Assembly: GCF_009498035.1 (NCBI RefSeq)
Contig: NZ_CP034550.1
Coordinates: 2,480,001 to 2,544,000, forward strand
Source of the DNA: Saccharothrix syringae
Lineage (GTDB): Bacteria > Actinomycetota > Actinomycetes > Mycobacteriales > Pseudonocardiaceae
Reading direction: 5' to 3'
Length of the DNA: 64,000 nt
The position numbers were made by a program, and so were the translations under genes. A model generated the notes under the pieces. It ran no database searches. It saw nothing but the letters and a program-made list of their open reading frames with translations, and had not been told where the DNA came from. How positions within the stretch are numbered: position 1 is the first letter of the stretch; every line of letters begins with the position of its first letter. Shown in pieces: positions 1 to 10,900 of this stretch.

Positions 1-1049
1 ACGCCGACCGCCGGATCGGCGTGCTGGCCAGCGGCGACCCCGGGTTCCACGGCATCGGCACCACCCTGGTGCGGCTGCTGGGCGCCGACCGGGTCCGGGT
101 CCTGCCGCACCCGTCGTCGGCGTCGCTGGCGTGCGCCCGGCTCGGCTGGGCGCTCGACGAGGTGACCGTGGTCAGCCTGGTGGGCAAGCCGGCCGCGCTG
201 CTCGTGCCGCACCTGCACCCCGGCCGGCGCGTCCTGGTGCTCGGCGGCTCGCCCGCGGAGGTCGCCGCCCTGGCCCCGGACGCCCGGATCACCGTCCTGG
301 AGCAGCTGGGCGGTCCGCGCGAGCGCGTGCACGCCGACCTGGCCGCCGCCGACCCGCTGCACGTGCTGGCCCTGGAGTGCGGCCGCGACGGCGCCTCGAC
401 CACCCCCGGCCGCCCCGACGACGCCTACGAGCACGACGGCCAGCTGACCAAGCGCGAGGTGCGCGCGGTGACGCTGGCGCTGCTCGCACCGCGCCCCGGC
501 GAGCTGCTGTGGGACGTCGGCGCGGGCGCGGGCAGCGTCGCCGTCGAGTGGTGCCGCACCCACCCGGCGTGCCGGGCGGTCGCGGTGGAGAAGTCCCCGG
601 AGCGGGCCGCCCGCGTCGGCCGCAACGCCACCGCGCTGGGCGTGCCCGGCATCCGGGTGGTGGTGGGGGAGTCGCCCGCCGCGCTGGACCTGGAGCCGCC
701 GGACGCGGTGTTCATCGGCGGCGGCCTGACCGCGCCCGGCGTGGTCGAGCGCTGCTGGGCGGCGCTCCGGCCGGGTGGCCGCCTGGTAGCCAACGCCGTC
801 ACCCTGGAGTCCGAGGCCGTGCTGACGGGCTGGCACGCGCGCCTGGGCGGCGAGCTGACCCGCGTCGAGGTCAGCCGGGCCGCGCCGATCGGCGGCTTCA
901 CCGGCTGGCGACCCCAGAAGCCCGTGACCCTGTGGGCCGTGACCAGGCCCTGGACCGGGCCCGAGTCCGGCACCCGCCCCGGCGCCGAGTCCGGAACCCA
1001 ACCCGGCACCGGGCCCGGCACCCGGTCCGTCACCGAGGAGGAGCAGTGA
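1..1049 (+). CDS. cobL: Precorrin-6Y C5,15-methyltransferase (decarboxylating), 5'-truncated
   Basis: This gene is cut by the window start; the reading frame is open from base 3. It methylates the corrin macrocycle at C5 and C15 and decarboxylates the C12 acetate side chain. The visible part holds the end of a CbiE-type tetrapyrrole methylase domain and a CbiT-type Rossmann methyltransferase domain with the SAM-binding motif [13 protein letters not shown]. The last 30 or so residues are a Gly/Thr/Pro/Ser-rich tail made of a short repeated motif (ESGTRPG, ESGTQPG), which looks disordered and unrelated to catalysis. It overlaps cobM by four bases, so the two are translationally coupled. The identification is firm; the true start lies outside the window. 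Confidence 0.93.
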   Translation, partial: ADRRIGVLASGDPGFHGIGTTLVRLLGADRVRVLPHPSSASLACARLGWALDEVTVVSLVGKPAALLVPHLHPGRRVLVLGGSPAEVAALAPDARITVLEQLGGPRERVHADLAAADPLHVLALECGRDGASTTPGRPDDAYEHDGQLTKREVRAVTLALLAPRPGELLWDVGAGAGSVAVEWCRTHPACRAVAVEKSPERAARVGRNATALGVPGIRVVVGESPAALDLEPPDAVFIGGGLTAPGVVERCWAALRPGGRLVANAVTLESEAVLTGWHARLGGELTRVEVSRAAPIGGFTGWRPQKPVTLWAVTRPWTGPESGTRPGAESGTQPGTGPGTRSVTEEEQ

Positions 1050-1789
1050 CCGTCCACTTCATCGGCGCGGGCCCCGGCGCGGCCGACCTGCTGACCCTGC
1101 GCGCCGCGCGCCTGCTCGCCGCCGCACCGGTGTGCCTGTACGCGGGCGCGCTGGTGCCCACCGAGGTCCTGGGGCACTGCCCGCCCGGCGCGCGCCTGGT
1201 CGACACCGCGTCGCTCACCCTCGACGAGATCGTCGCCGAGCTGGCCGACGCCCACGCCGCCGGCCACGACGTGGCCCGCCTGCACTCCGGCGACCCGTCG
1301 GTGTTCAGCGCGGTGGCCGAGCAGATGCGCCGGCTGGACGCCCTGGGCATCCCCTACGACGTGACCCCGGGCGTGCCCGCCTTCGCCGCGGCGGCGGCGG
1401 CGCTGGGCCGCGAGCTGACCGTGCCGGGCGTGGGGCAGACCGTGGTGCTCACCCGCACCGCCGCGCGCGCCACCCCCATGCCGCCGGGCGAGGACCTGGC
1501 CACCCTGGGCCGCAGTGGCGCCACGCTCGTGCTGCACCTGGCCGTGCAGCGGATCACCGAGGTGGTGGCCGAGCTGCTGCCGAACTACGGCCCGGACTGC
1601 CCGGTGGCCGTGGTCGCGCGCGCCAGCCGGGAGGACGAGGAGGTCATCCGCGGCACCCTGGCCACCATCGCCGACCGGGTGCTGGCCGCCGGCGTCAAGC
1701 GCACCGCGGTGATCGTCGTGGGCCGGGTGCTGACCGCCGAGGGCTTCCCCGACAGCCACCTCTACTCGGCCGACCGCTGCCGCTCGTGA
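1046..1789 (+). CDS. cobM: Precorrin-4 C11-methyltransferase
   Basis: A 247-residue SAM-dependent tetrapyrrole methylase that adds the C11 methyl group in corrin ring synthesis. The N-terminal glycine motif [14 protein letters not shown], the LHSGDPSVF motif and the [10 protein letters not shown] motif are those of the CobM/CbiF family, and the length is normal for it. The GTG start at 1046 overlaps the cobL stop (GTGA), which fixes the start. The 3' end overlaps the stop end of the convergent gene on the other strand by 28 bases, so there is no room for a conventional terminator. Confidence 0.95.
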   Translation: MTVHFIGAGPGAADLLTLRAARLLAAAPVCLYAGALVPTEVLGHCPPGARLVDTASLTLDEIVAELADAHAAGHDVARLHSGDPSVFSAVAEQMRRLDALGIPYDVTPGVPAFAAAAAALGRELTVPGVGQTVVLTRTAARATPMPPGEDLATLGRSGATLVLHLAVQRITEVVAELLPNYGPDCPVAVVARASREDEEVIRGTLATIADRVLAAGVKRTAVIVVGRVLTAEGFPDSHLYSADRCRS

Positions 1790-2967
1790 CCCGCTACCGC
1801 CTCGAACTGCGAGACCAGCGCGTGCAGGTTCACCACAGGGCCCGAATCGCTCCAGAGTTCCGTCCAACCACCCCGGGGGAACTCACGCGCGCCCAGGGTG
1901 CGGTCAGCCCATTCGCGTACCGAGGAGAGCCCGAGCTTCTCGATCCGGAACGCCGTCGTCCGGTCGCGCACGAGCACCCTGCCGACCAACTTCCCCCCGG
2001 CCCGCTGGTGGTCGGCGAATCGCTGTTCATCGCGGGCGTGGGTGATGCCGAGCTTGTACACGCCGAAGTGCGGGAAGTGGAACTGGTAGACCCAGTGCTC
2101 ACCATTCGGGTCGAACCCGCCGTCGCACCGCAGGCAGGGAGGTGCTCCGTCGAGGAGGCGCCCCAACGAAACGCGCCGATGCGCGCCGCAGACCGTGCAC
2201 TCGGCATCGACCGGCTCGGACACCCGGGCAGCGCCTCCGCGACGACGGAGCAGGTGGGCTTCGAACGCGGCCTTCGACCGCTCGATGGCCGACGCCGTGA
2301 TGGGAGCGGCGGTGCACGAGCGACAGGGGAGACCTCCTCGGCGCATGCGATCGTTGATCAGATGCAAGCTGGTGAACTCCGACCCACCACACAGCTCGCA
2401 CCGCACGAACAGCGCCGATGCTCCGTGCACCTTACCGAGAGCGACGGGCCGCACGCCCTCATGTCCGCCGAGGTCCTCGGCGACGGGAACGAGACCGTGA
2501 TCCGCGAGCTCCCGCAGAACCCGCCCCGCGGACATCGTTTCGGCCTCCAGGCGTTCCCGGGTGGCGTTCGCCGGTGTCGGGTTCCCGTGCACGGGATGAC
2601 CGAGGCCACTGATGGTGCAGAACTCGCAGGCGGCCAGGGAGGAGTCGGCCGCCACCTCCGCACCCCTGATCTCCCGGTAGGTGATCGGGACGGGGCGTCC
2701 GCAGGTGCGGCAGTCGCATTTTCTGACCGTGTCGGCATCGACGTACGGCTCGCGGGGAACGAGGTCACGTCGGTGGAAGACATCGTTGATGCAGCCGACG
2801 CACGGACCCGGCTTGCCCTTTCGGTTGGCGCTGGGGCGAGGGCAGTCGGGAGAGCGGCGGCGGTTGACACCGCGGGACAGGCGGCGGCTCGTCACAGCAC
2901 GACCGTACCGAGGACCACCGACAACTCCGGCGGTGCGACCACGCGCCGCACGACCGGCGGTCGTCAC
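1762..2967 (-). CDS. Multi-zinc-ribbon protein with a GIY-YIG-like C-terminal domain
   Basis: A 401-residue protein of unknown role. It has at least three CxxC pairs that can form zinc ribbons: C86/C89 with C114/C117, C190/C193 with C215/C218, and C257/C260 with C278/C281; a further CxxC is at 56-59. The C-terminal part (about 292-346) reads like a GIY-YIG/T5orf172 nuclease core: Y294, Y304 in VYKLGIT, R316, H320 and E343. This suggests a DNA-binding, possibly nicking, protein; it is inference from motifs only. Its codon usage is visibly less G+C-extreme than the cobalamin genes on both sides, which suggests later acquisition. The GTG start at 2967 lies 9 bases from the cbiD stop; an internal GTG at residue 25 is an alternative start. 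Confidence 0.6.
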   Translation of the reverse strand: MTTAGRAARGRTAGVVGGPRYGRAVTSRRLSRGVNRRRSPDCPRPSANRKGKPGPCVGCINDVFHRRDLVPREPYVDADTVRKCDCRTCGRPVPITYREIRGAEVAADSSLAACEFCTISGLGHPVHGNPTPANATRERLEAETMSAGRVLRELADHGLVPVAEDLGGHEGVRPVALGKVHGASALFVRCELCGGSEFTSLHLINDRMRRGGLPCRSCTAAPITASAIERSKAAFEAHLLRRRGGAARVSEPVDAECTVCGAHRRVSLGRLLDGAPPCLRCDGGFDPNGEHWVYQFHFPHFGVYKLGITHARDEQRFADHQRAGGKLVGRVLVRDRTTAFRIEKLGLSSVREWADRTLGAREFPRGGWTELWSDSGPVVNLHALVSQFEAVAGHERQRSAE

Positions 2968-2976
2968 GCCGTCGGC

Positions 2977-4035
2977 TCACGCCCGCCCGACCACGACCCC
3001 GGCCCGGTCGACCACCACCACGTCCACCTCGACCGGGGCGCCGCGCAGCACGCCGTCCGCCACGGCCTTGGCCCGCGCCGCGACCAGGTCGCCCAGCGGC
3101 ACCCCGGCCGCCTGGCACACCCGCAGCGCGCCCAGCGCCGTGTTCGCCCCGCGCACCGCCTCGGCCAGCGCGGGGTCGCCCACCAGCGACGCCAGGAAGC
3201 CCAGGTCCACCTGCGAGCGGCCCGAGTGCAGGTCCAGGTGGCCGTCGGCGAGCTTGGACAGCTTGCCGATGCCGCCCGCCACGGTCAGCCGGGGCACGGG
3301 GTGGCGCCGCAGGTACTTCAGCACCGCGCCGGCGAAGTCGCCCATGTCCAGCAGCGCGTCCTCGGGCAGGCCGTGCAGCTCGGCGGCGACCCGCTCCGAG
3401 GTGCTGCCGGTGCAGCCGGCGACGTGCGTGCGGCCTGCGGCGCGCGCCACGTCGACGCCGCGCCGGATGCTGTCGATCCACGCGGAGCACGAGTACGGCA
3501 CCACGATCCCGGTGGTGCCCAGGATCGACAGCCCGCCCAGGATGCCCAGCCGGGGGTTCCAGGTGCGGCGGGCCAGCTCCTCGCCGCCCGCCACGGAGAT
3601 CTCCACCACCACGTCGCCGGTGCCGCCGTGCTCGCGCGCCACCCGCTCGACGTGCTCGCGCATCATCCGCCGCGGCACCGGGTTGATCGCGGGCTCGCCG
3701 ACCTCCAGCGGCAGGCCGGGCTTGGTCACCGTGCCCACGCCGGGACCGGCGCGGAAGACCACCCCGCTGCCGGGCGGGCCGGGCCGCACCGTCGCGCCGA
3801 CCAGCGCGCCGTGCGTGACGTCCGGGTCGTCGCCCGCGTCCTTGACCACGTGGGCGGCGGCGAAGCCGGTGCCCAGCTCCTCCCGGGCCAGCGCGAAGGT
3901 CGGCTCCTGCCCCTTGGGCAGCACGATCCCCACCGGGTCGGGGAACTCGCCGGTGAGCAGCGCGGTGTAGGCCGCGGTCGTCGCGGCGGTGGCGCAGGCC
4001 CCGGTGGTCCAGCCGAAGCGCAGGTTCGTGCTCAC
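2977..4035 (-). CDS. cbiD: Cobalt-precorrin-5B C1-methyltransferase (CbiD family)
   Basis: CbiD catalyses C1 methylation with loss of the extruded two-carbon fragment in corrin synthesis. The hallmarks are present: GWTTGACAT near the N-terminus, KDAGDDPDVTHG, GVGTVTKPGL and GEPAINPVPR. I chose the GTG at 4035, giving 352 residues beginning MSTNLRFGW, as in many family members; a TTG at 4050 would add five residues. The gene is divergent from cobK with only 20 bases between starts, so the two promoters must overlap. CbiD belongs to the anaerobic-type enzyme set, whereas cobG and cobN nearby belong to the aerobic one. Confidence 0.93.
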   Translation of the reverse strand: MSTNLRFGWTTGACATAATTAAYTALLTGEFPDPVGIVLPKGQEPTFALAREELGTGFAAAHVVKDAGDDPDVTHGALVGATVRPGPPGSGVVFRAGPGVGTVTKPGLPLEVGEPAINPVPRRMMREHVERVAREHGGTGDVVVEISVAGGEELARRTWNPRLGILGGLSILGTTGIVVPYSCSAWIDSIRRGVDVARAAGRTHVAGCTGSTSERVAAELHGLPEDALLDMGDFAGAVLKYLRRHPVPRLTVAGGIGKLSKLADGHLDLHSGRSQVDLGFLASLVGDPALAEAVRGANTALGALRVCQAAGVPLGDLVAARAKAVADGVLRGAPVEVDVVVVDRAGVVVGRA

Positions 4036-4055
4036 GACGTCAGGATGCAACAGCC

Positions 4056-4757
4056 GTGAAGACCGTGCTGGTACTGGGTGGCACCGGGGAGGCGCGCGAG
4101 CTGGCCGGCGCCCTCGCGGGCACCAGGGTGATCTCGTCGCTGGCCGGCCGGGTGAGCCGGCCCAGGCTGCCGCCGGGGGAGGTCCGCGTCGGCGGCTTCG
4201 GCGGCGTCCAGGGCCTGGTGGACTACCTGCGGGCCGAGCGGGTCGACGCCGTCGTCGACGCCACCCACCCGTTCGCCGCCCGGATCACCGCCAACGCCGC
4301 GGCCGCCACGGCCGCGACCGGCACCCCGTTCCTGGTGCTGCGCCGCCCGCCGTGGCCGCCGCAGCCCGGCTGGACCTACGTCGACGGCGTCGCCGAGGCC
4401 GCCGAGCTGGTGCGCGGCCGGCGCGCGTTCGTCACCACCGGCCGCCAGGAGCTGCACCACTTCACCAGCGGTGTGGCGCGCACCGTCGACCCGCCCGGGG
4501 CCACCGACCTGACCGTGGTGCTCGACCGCGGCCCCTACACCCTCGACGGCGAGCTGGCGCTCATGCGGGAGCACCGGGTCGAGGTGCTGGTCACCAAGGA
4601 CAGCGGCGGCCCGATGACGGCGGCCAAGCTCGACGCCGCCCGTCACCTCGGCCTGCCGGTGGTCGTGGTGCGCCGCCCGCCGGTGCCCGACGCGCCGCTG
4701 GTGGAGACGGTCGCCGAGGCCGTGGCCTGGCTCACCCGGGGTAGCGGCGCGGGGTGA
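4056..4757 (+). CDS. cobK: Precorrin-6A reductase
   Basis: A 233-residue NADPH-dependent reductase of the CobK/CbiJ family that reduces the macrocycle of precorrin-6A. The N-terminal nucleotide-binding motif VLGGTGEARELA, the DATHPFAARI motif and the C-terminal VTKDSGGPMTAAK motif are typical. The GTG start at 4056 is 20 bases from the divergent cbiD start. The 3' end overlaps the end of the convergent cobIJ gene by 26 bases. The length is slightly below the family norm but no motif is missing. Confidence 0.93.
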   Translation: MKTVLVLGGTGEARELAGALAGTRVISSLAGRVSRPRLPPGEVRVGGFGGVQGLVDYLRAERVDAVVDATHPFAARITANAAAATAATGTPFLVLRRPPWPPQPGWTYVDGVAEAAELVRGRRAFVTTGRQELHHFTSGVARTVDPPGATDLTVVLDRGPYTLDGELALMREHRVEVLVTKDSGGPMTAAKLDAARHLGLPVVVVRRPPVPDAPLVETVAEAVAWLTRGSGAG

Positions 4758-6189
4758 ACACCGCGCCGCGGTCGGTCCACCTGGTCTGCGAGGACCCGAC
4801 CAGCAGCAGGCAGCGCATGTCCACCGCGGCCGGGTCGAGGTCGGCCAGGCGCACCACCCGCACGTGCTCCTCCGGCCCGCCCACGTCACGCCCGATCACC
4901 ACGGGCGTGCCGGGGGAGCGGTGCCGCAGCAGCACGTCCCGCGCCGACTCCACCTGCCACCGCCGGCTCTTCGAGGCGGGGTTGTAGATCGCCAGCACCA
5001 GGTCGGCCTTGGCCGCCGCCTCCAGCCGCTCCTCGATCACGCCCCACGGCTTGAGCCGGTCCGACAGCGACACCACGCAGTAGTCGTGCCCGAGCGGCGC
5101 GCCCACCCGGCTGGCCACCGCGTGCGCGGCGGTCAGGCCCGGCAGCACGCGCACCGGCACGTCGGCGAACTGCTCCTCGGCCGCGACCTCCAGGACCGCG
5201 CTGGCCATGGCGAACACGCCGGGGTCACCGGAGGACACCACCGCGACCCGCCGCCCCCTCCTGGCCAGGTCCAGGGCGAACGCGGCGCGCTCGGACTCGA
5301 CCTTGTTGTCCGAGGCGTGCACCCGCTGCCGCGGGCCGGCGTTCACCCGGTCCAGGTACGTCACGTACCCGACCAGGTCGTCGGCCTCGGTCAGCGCCCG
5401 CCGCGCCTCCGGCGTCAGCCACTGCGGCCCGGCCGGCCCGAGCCCGACCACGACCACCTCGCCGACGGACTCGCGCCGCCGCCGCGCCTTGCTCGGCAGC
5501 AGCGCCAACGAGAAGTACGGCACGTCCCCGGCGTCCACTTCGGACAGCGGCGCGGTTCGCTGCCTGCCGGTCGTGGCCCGCTCCACGTACCACGCCTCGT
5601 CGAGCCGCCCGGCGTCCTCCAGCGCCCGCCGCACCTGCGGGAAGGTCCGCCCCAGCTTCATGACGGCGACCGGGTCGCCACCCGCCAGGTGCTCGGCCAG
5701 CACGTCCGGGGGCAGCGTGCCCGGCAGCACGGTCAGCACCTCGTCCCGCTCCACCAGGGGCCGCCCGACCACGGCCGCGCCGGCGCTGACCGACGTCACG
5801 CCGGGCACCACCTCGGCCTCGTACCGGTGCGCCAGCCGCTTGTGCAGGTGCATGTAGGAGCCGTAGAAGAACGGGTCGCCGGCCGCCAGCACGACCACCA
5901 CGCGCCCCGCGTCGAGGTGGACCGCCAGCCGTCGCGCGCACTCCTCGTAGAAGGCGTCGATCTCGCCCTGGTAGTCGTCGGAGTCCTCGGTGGTCACCGG
6001 GTAGACGAGCTGCTCCTCGACCTGGCCGGGCCGCAGGTAGGGCTCGGCGATGCGCCGCGCCACGCTGCGGCCGTGCCGCGCGCTGTGGAACACCACCACG
6101 TCGGCCTCGGAGATCAGCCGCGCCGCCTTGACGGTCACCAGCTCCGGGTCGCCCGGACCCACCCCGACCCCGTACAGCTTCCCGGTCAT
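4732..6189 (-). CDS. cobIJ: CobI-CobJ fusion: precorrin-2 C20- and precorrin-3B C17-methyltransferase
   Basis: A 485-residue fusion of two tetrapyrrole methylases. Residues 1 to about 245 are CobI (start [22 protein letters not shown] site [11 protein letters not shown]) and make precorrin-3A. Residues from about 246 are CobJ ([41 protein letters not shown]), the ring-contraction methyltransferase. Such fusions are common in actinomycetes. The ATG at 6189 overlaps the cobH stop by four bases. The substrate passes from CobI via CobG to CobJ, and cobG is two genes upstream in the same operon. Confidence 0.94.
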   Translation of the reverse strand: MTGKLYGVGVGPGDPELVTVKAARLISEADVVVFHSARHGRSVARRIAEPYLRPGQVEEQLVYPVTTEDSDDYQGEIDAFYEECARRLAVHLDAGRVVVVLAAGDPFFYGSYMHLHKRLAHRYEAEVVPGVTSVSAGAAVVGRPLVERDEVLTVLPGTLPPDVLAEHLAGGDPVAVMKLGRTFPQVRRALEDAGRLDEAWYVERATTGRQRTAPLSEVDAGDVPYFSLALLPSKARRRRESVGEVVVVGLGPAGPQWLTPEARRALTEADDLVGYVTYLDRVNAGPRQRVHASDNKVESERAAFALDLARRGRRVAVVSSGDPGVFAMASAVLEVAAEEQFADVPVRVLPGLTAAHAVASRVGAPLGHDYCVVSLSDRLKPWGVIEERLEAAAKADLVLAIYNPASKSRRWQVESARDVLLRHRSPGTPVVIGRDVGGPEEHVRVVRLADLDPAAVDMRCLLLVGSSQTRWTDRGAVFTPRRYPG

Positions 6190-6812
6190 TCGTCCTCGCT
6201 CGCGATCGCGTTGACGGCCGCGGCGGTCATGGCGCTGCCGCCCCGGCGACCGCGCACGACCAGGTACTCCAACCCGAGCGCGTTGGCCGCCAGCGCGTCC
6301 TTCGACTCGGCCGCCCCGATGAACCCGACCGGCACGCCCAGCACCGCGGCGGGCCTCGGCGCGCCCGCCGCCACCATGTCCAGCAGGTGGAACAGGGCCG
6401 TGGGGGCGTTCCCGATGGCCACCACCGCGCCGTCCAGCCGCTCGCCCCACAGCTCCAGGGCGGCGGCGCTGCGCGTGTTGCCGATCTCCTCGGCCAGCGC
6501 GGGCACCCGCGGGTCGCCGAGCAGGCACAGCACCTCGTTGTCCGCCGGCAGCCGCCGCCGCGTCACGCCCGAGGCGACCATCTGCGCGTCGCACAGCACC
6601 GGGGCGCCGCCCAGCAGCGCCTCCCGCGCCCCGCGCACCACGCCCGGCGAGAAGGCCACGTCGTCGACCAGGTCGACCATGCCGCACGCGTGGATCATCC
6701 GCACCACCACCCGCGCCACGTCCGCGGGGAACCGGTCGAGGTCGGCCTCGGCCCGGATGGTGGCGAACGACCGGCGGTAGATCTCCGCGCCGTCCCTGAC
6801 GTAGCTGGTCAC
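6186..6812 (-). CDS. cobH: Precorrin-8X methylmutase
   Basis: A 208-residue methylmutase that moves the C11 methyl group to C12, producing hydrogenobyrinate. The catalytic histidine motif RMIHACGM and the conserved motifs [21 protein letters not shown] and [13 protein letters not shown] are present, and the length matches the family. The GTG start at 6812 overlaps the cobG stop by four bases, and the stop overlaps the cobIJ ATG by four bases, so cobG-cobH-cobIJ form one translationally coupled operon. Confidence 0.95.
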   Translation of the reverse strand: MTSYVRDGAEIYRRSFATIRAEADLDRFPADVARVVVRMIHACGMVDLVDDVAFSPGVVRGAREALLGGAPVLCDAQMVASGVTRRRLPADNEVLCLLGDPRVPALAEEIGNTRSAAALELWGERLDGAVVAIGNAPTALFHLLDMVAAGAPRPAAVLGVPVGFIGAAESKDALAANALGLEYLVVRGRRGGSAMTAAAVNAIASEDE

Positions 6813-7816
6813 CTGATCTCCTCGTACCCGTCGTCGGTGGCGACGAACTCCACCACGTCCCCGGCGGGCCGCCCGCACCGGCGCGCGCAGCCCGACCAGT
6901 GCACGCGCCCCGCGTGCGGCGTGCCGACCCACCGGGCCACGTCGGCCCGCACGTCGCTCAACGACTTCGCGCACCCCGGCCGCCCGGTGCACGCGCTCAC
7001 CCCGTGCCAGGGGGAGTCCGGCGAGGTGAACAACCCGTTCGTGTCGGTCCCGGCGGGCACCACCACGCTGCGCCACGGCGTCACCCGCACCGGCACCCCG
7101 GCGAGCAGCCGCGCGTCCAACCGCCCCAGCGGCACCCCGGCCACGACGACCGCCCCGACCGGTCCGGGCATGACCGGCGTCACAACGGCGGGCAGGCGCT
7201 CGTCGACGACGGTCCCGAAAGCCGAGGTGATCCTCCCCACACCGCCGTCCACTTCGGACAGCCGCCAGGCGTCGCCGCGCACCTGCTGGAACAACCGCGC
7301 CGCGGTCACCACCGCCGCCACCGGGTCGTCCACCCGGACCCCTGAATCGTGGCCTGCCAGGAACAACGCGTCCCCGACCAGCCCGATGTCGCCACCCAGC
7401 CCGCTGACCGGGCCACCGACCGTGACCAGGAACCGCCCGGACAGCCCGGCCAGCTCCGGCACCGCGCACAGCGCCGCGTCGATCCCGTCGACCAGGGCCT
7501 GGTTGTCCTCCAGCGGCGCGGCCACGACGTTCCGGATCCGCTCGTGCGTCACCGAGGGCAGCAACCCCGCCTCGCGCAACCGGGCGCCCAGCTCGACCTC
7601 TGCCCCCGGTGCCAAGCCCCTGACCTGCACGTTGGCCCGCGAGGTCAACTCCAGGAACCCGTCCCCGAGCTCCAGCGCCGCCTCCCGGAGCACGTCGAGC
7701 TGACGGGCGCTCAGCGTGCCGCCGGGCACCCGCACCCGCGCCAGCCCGCCGTCGGCCGCGCGGTGCACGTCGACGGCGCCGGGGCAGGCGTCCGGGCGAA
7801 CTCGGTCGGTGGACAT
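6809..7816 (-). CDS. cobG: Precorrin-3B synthase (iron-sulfur monooxygenase)
   Basis: A 335-residue member of the nitrite/sulfite reductase-like family that hydroxylates precorrin-3A using O2. It has the ferredoxin-like half-domain motif [14 protein letters not shown] and a C-terminal 4Fe-4S site with cysteines in [10 protein letters not shown] and [11 protein letters not shown]. CobG marks the aerobic, late-cobalt route. It is the first gene of the minus-strand operon. A TAGCAT box ends seven bases before the ATG, so the transcript is probably leaderless. Confidence 0.93.
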   Translation of the reverse strand: MSTDRVRPDACPGAVDVHRAADGGLARVRVPGGTLSARQLDVLREAALELGDGFLELTSRANVQVRGLAPGAEVELGARLREAGLLPSVTHERIRNVVAAPLEDNQALVDGIDAALCAVPELAGLSGRFLVTVGGPVSGLGGDIGLVGDALFLAGHDSGVRVDDPVAAVVTAARLFQQVRGDAWRLSEVDGGVGRITSAFGTVVDERLPAVVTPVMPGPVGAVVVAGVPLGRLDARLLAGVPVRVTPWRSVVVPAGTDTNGLFTSPDSPWHGVSACTGRPGCAKSLSDVRADVARWVGTPHAGRVHWSGCARRCGRPAGDVVEFVATDDGYEEIR

Positions 7817-7823
7817 GGGCTGG

Positions 7824-7829
7824 ATGCTA
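7824..7829 (-). promoter_or_regulatory. -10 box for leaderless cobG transcript
   Basis: TAGCAT (TANNNT type) on the minus strand is followed by seven bases and then the cobG ATG, the geometry of leaderless actinobacterial promoters. No convincing -35 is visible. It lies back to back with the cobN promoter. Confidence 0.45.
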
Positions 7830-7838
7830 ACCGCCCGT

Positions 7839-7844
7839 TAGGGT
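7839..7844 (+). promoter_or_regulatory. -10 box for the cobN riboswitch transcript
   Basis: TAGGGT on the plus strand lies just upstream of the conserved riboswitch core; transcription would start near 7851, about where the aptamer fold would need to begin. No clear -35 is visible. Confidence 0.4.
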
Positions 7845-7850
7845 GGCCTC

Positions 7851-7960
7851 CGAACGGCGAAGCAACAGGAGGAAGCCGGTGCGAGTCCGGCGCGGTCCCG
7901 CCACTGTGACCGGGGGAAGCCCCGGGAGTCAGGAACTCCGCCCAGCCGTCCCCTACGACC
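7851..7960 (+). ncRNA. Cobalamin (B12) riboswitch
   Basis: The core of the AdoCbl/B12 aptamer is readable: GGAGGAAGCCGGTGCGAGTCC at 7868-7888 followed by the B12-box region (GCGGTCCCGCCACTGTGA, 7891-7908) and, after a G/C hairpin, the AGTCAGGAACTC segment near 7927-7938. It precedes cobN, with a further C/G-rich hairpin overlapping the translation start region, so B12 binding probably hides the ribosome-binding site or stops transcription. It controls cobN only; the cobG operon runs the other way. Confidence 0.9.
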
Positions 7961-7994
7961 TGGGGCGAGGACCCCCGAGGGATGGAGCCCGCAC

Positions 7995-10900
7995 GTGATC
8001 CTGCTGCTGTCGACCTCCGACACGGACCTGCTGTCCGCCCGCGCGAGCGGCGCCGACTACCGCCTGGCCAACCCGGCCCGCACCACCGTCGACGACCTCC
8101 CGGCCCTGCTGGAGGGCACCGACCTGGTGGTGGTCCGCATCCTCGGCGGCCGCCGCACGTGGGAGGAGGGCCTGGACCACCTCCTGGCCGGCCCTCGCCC
8201 GGTCGTCGTCCTGGGTGGCGAGCAGAACCCGGACGCCGAGCTGATGGAGCTGTCCACCGCGCCCGCCGGCGTCTGCGCCGAGGCGCACGCCTACCTGGCC
8301 CACGGCGGCGCGGCCAACCTGGCCCAGCTGCACGACTTCCTGTCCGACACGGTCCTGCTCACCGGCCACGGCTTCAGCGCCCCCGAACCGGCCCCCACCT
8401 GGGGGATCCTCGACCGCGAGACCGGCACCACCCCCACCGGCCCCACCATCGCGGTGCTCTACTACCGCGCCCACCACGTGGCCGGGAACACCGCGTTCGT
8501 CCACGCCCTGTGCGACGCCATCGAGGCCAAGGGCGGCACCCCGCTCCCGATCTTCTGCGCGTCCCTGCGCTCCGCCGACGAGTCCCTGCTCGCCGAGCTG
8601 CGCAAGGCCGACACCCTGGTGGTGACCGTCCTGGCGGCGGGCGGCACCACCCCCGCCACCGCCTCCGCCGGCGGTGACGACGAGGCGTGGGACGTGGGCG
8701 CCCTCGCGGCCCTCGACGTCCCCATCCTCCAGGGCCTGTGCCTGACCACCAGCCGCACCGCGTGGGATGAGAACGACGACGGCCTGTCCCCGCTCGACAC
8801 GGCCACCCAGGTGGCCATCCCCGAGTTCGACGGCCGGATCATCACCGTCCCGTTCTCCTTCAAGGAGGTCGACGAGGACGGCCTGACCGTCTACGTGGCC
8901 GACCCGGAGCGGGCCGCCCGCGTCGCGGGCCTCGCCGTCCGCCACGGCAGGCTCCGCCACGTCCCCCCGGCCGACCGCCGGATCGCGATCATGCTCTCGG
9001 CCTACCCGACCAAGCACTCCCGCATCGGCAACGCCGTCGGCCTGGACACCCCCGCCAGCGTCGTCCGCCTGCTCGAAGCGCTCCGGGAACGCGGCTACGA
9101 CATCGGCACCGACCTCCCCGGCGTCGACAACCAGGACGGCGACGCCCTGATCCACGCCCTCATCGCCGCCGGCGGCCAGGACCCCGACTGGCTCACCGAG
9201 GAACAGCTCAAGGGCAACCCGGTGCGGCTACCCGCCACCCGCTACCGGACCTGGTACCAGACCCTCCCCGCCGACCTCCGCGAAGCCATGGAGGAGCACT
9301 GGGGCGAAGCGCCGGGCACCCTCTTCGTGGACGGCGACGACATCGTCCTGGCCGCCCTGCGCTCCGGCAACGTGGTCGTGATGGTCCAACCCCCGCGCGG
9401 CTTCGGCGAGAACCCCATCGCCATCTACCACGACCCGGACCTCCCCCCGAGCCACCACTACCTGGCCGCCTACCGCTGGCTGGAACAGGAGTTCCAGGCC
9501 GACGCGGTGGTCCACGTGGGCAAGCACGGCAACCTCGAATGGCTCCCCGGCAAGACCGCGGGCATGAGCGCGTCCTGCGGACCGGACGCGGCCCTGGGCG
9601 ACCTGCCCCTGATCTACCCGTTCCTGGTCAACGACCCGGGCGAGGGCACGCAGGCGAAGCGCCGGGCCCACGCCACCCTCGTGGACCACCTGGTACCACC
9701 CATGACCCGCGCCGACAGCTACGGCGACATCGCCCGCCTGGAACAACTCCTGGACGAGCACGGCACCATCGCCGCCATGGACCCGGCCAAGCTCCCGGCC
9801 ATCCGAGCCCAGATCTGGACCCTCATCCAGGCCGCCAAGCTCGACCACGACCTGGGCCTGGAGGACCGCCCCCACGACGCCGAGTTCGACGACCTCCTCC
9901 TCCACGTGGACGGCTGGCTCTGCGAGATCAAGGACGTCCAGATCCGCGACGGCCTGCACGTCCTGGGCGAGGCCCCCACCGGCGAAACCCGGGTGAACCT
10001 GGTCCTGGCCATCCTCCAGGCGAAGCAGATGTGGGCGGGCAGGACGACCCTCCCCGGCCTGCGGGAAGCCCTGGGCCTGGAGGACACCACCCGCACCTCG
10101 ACGGACGAGGTCGAGGCCGAGGCCCGAGCCCTGGTCCAGGCCATGGAAGACGCCAACTGGACCAAGGCCACCGCCCGCACCCTCACCACCGACGACGACG
10201 TGGCCGCCATCCTCGAATTCGCCGCCGAGGAAGTGGTCCCCCGCCTCTCCCGCACCACCGACGAACTGACCAACGTCCTCCACGCCCTCGACGGCGGCTA
10301 CGTCCCGGCGGGCCCCTCGGGCTCCCCCCTGCGAGGTCTGGTCAACGTCCTCCCCACCGGCCGCAACTTCTACTCGGTGGACCCCAAGGCGGTCCCGTCC
10401 CGCCTGGCCTGGGAAACCGGCCAGGCCATGGCCGACTCACTGCTGGAGCGCTACCGCGCCGACACGGGGGAGTGGCCCCCCTCGGTGGGCCTCTCGGTCT
10501 GGGGCACCAGCGCCATGCGCACGGCAGGCGACGACATCGCGGAAGTACTGGCCCTCATGGGCGTCCGCCCCACCTGGGACGACCAGTCCCGCCGGGTAAC
10601 GGGCCTGGAACCCATCCCCCTGGACGAGCTGAACCGCCCCAGGATCGACGTGACCATCCGCATCAGCGGCTTCTTCAGGGACGCCTTCCCCCACGTGGTG
10701 GCACTGCTGGACGACGCGGTCCAGCTGGTCGCCAACCTGGACGAACCCCCCACGGCCAACTACATCCGCGCCCACGCCCAGGCGGACCTCGCCACCCACC
10801 ACGACCAACGCCGCGCCACCCTGCGCATCTTCGGCAGCAAACCAGGCGCCTACGGCGCGGGGCTGCTCCCCCTGATCGACAGCCGCAACTGGCGGGACGA

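Noticed and set aside
9228..10283. Open frame antisense to cobN
   Set aside because: The same artefact of high G+C; cobN is unambiguous here.
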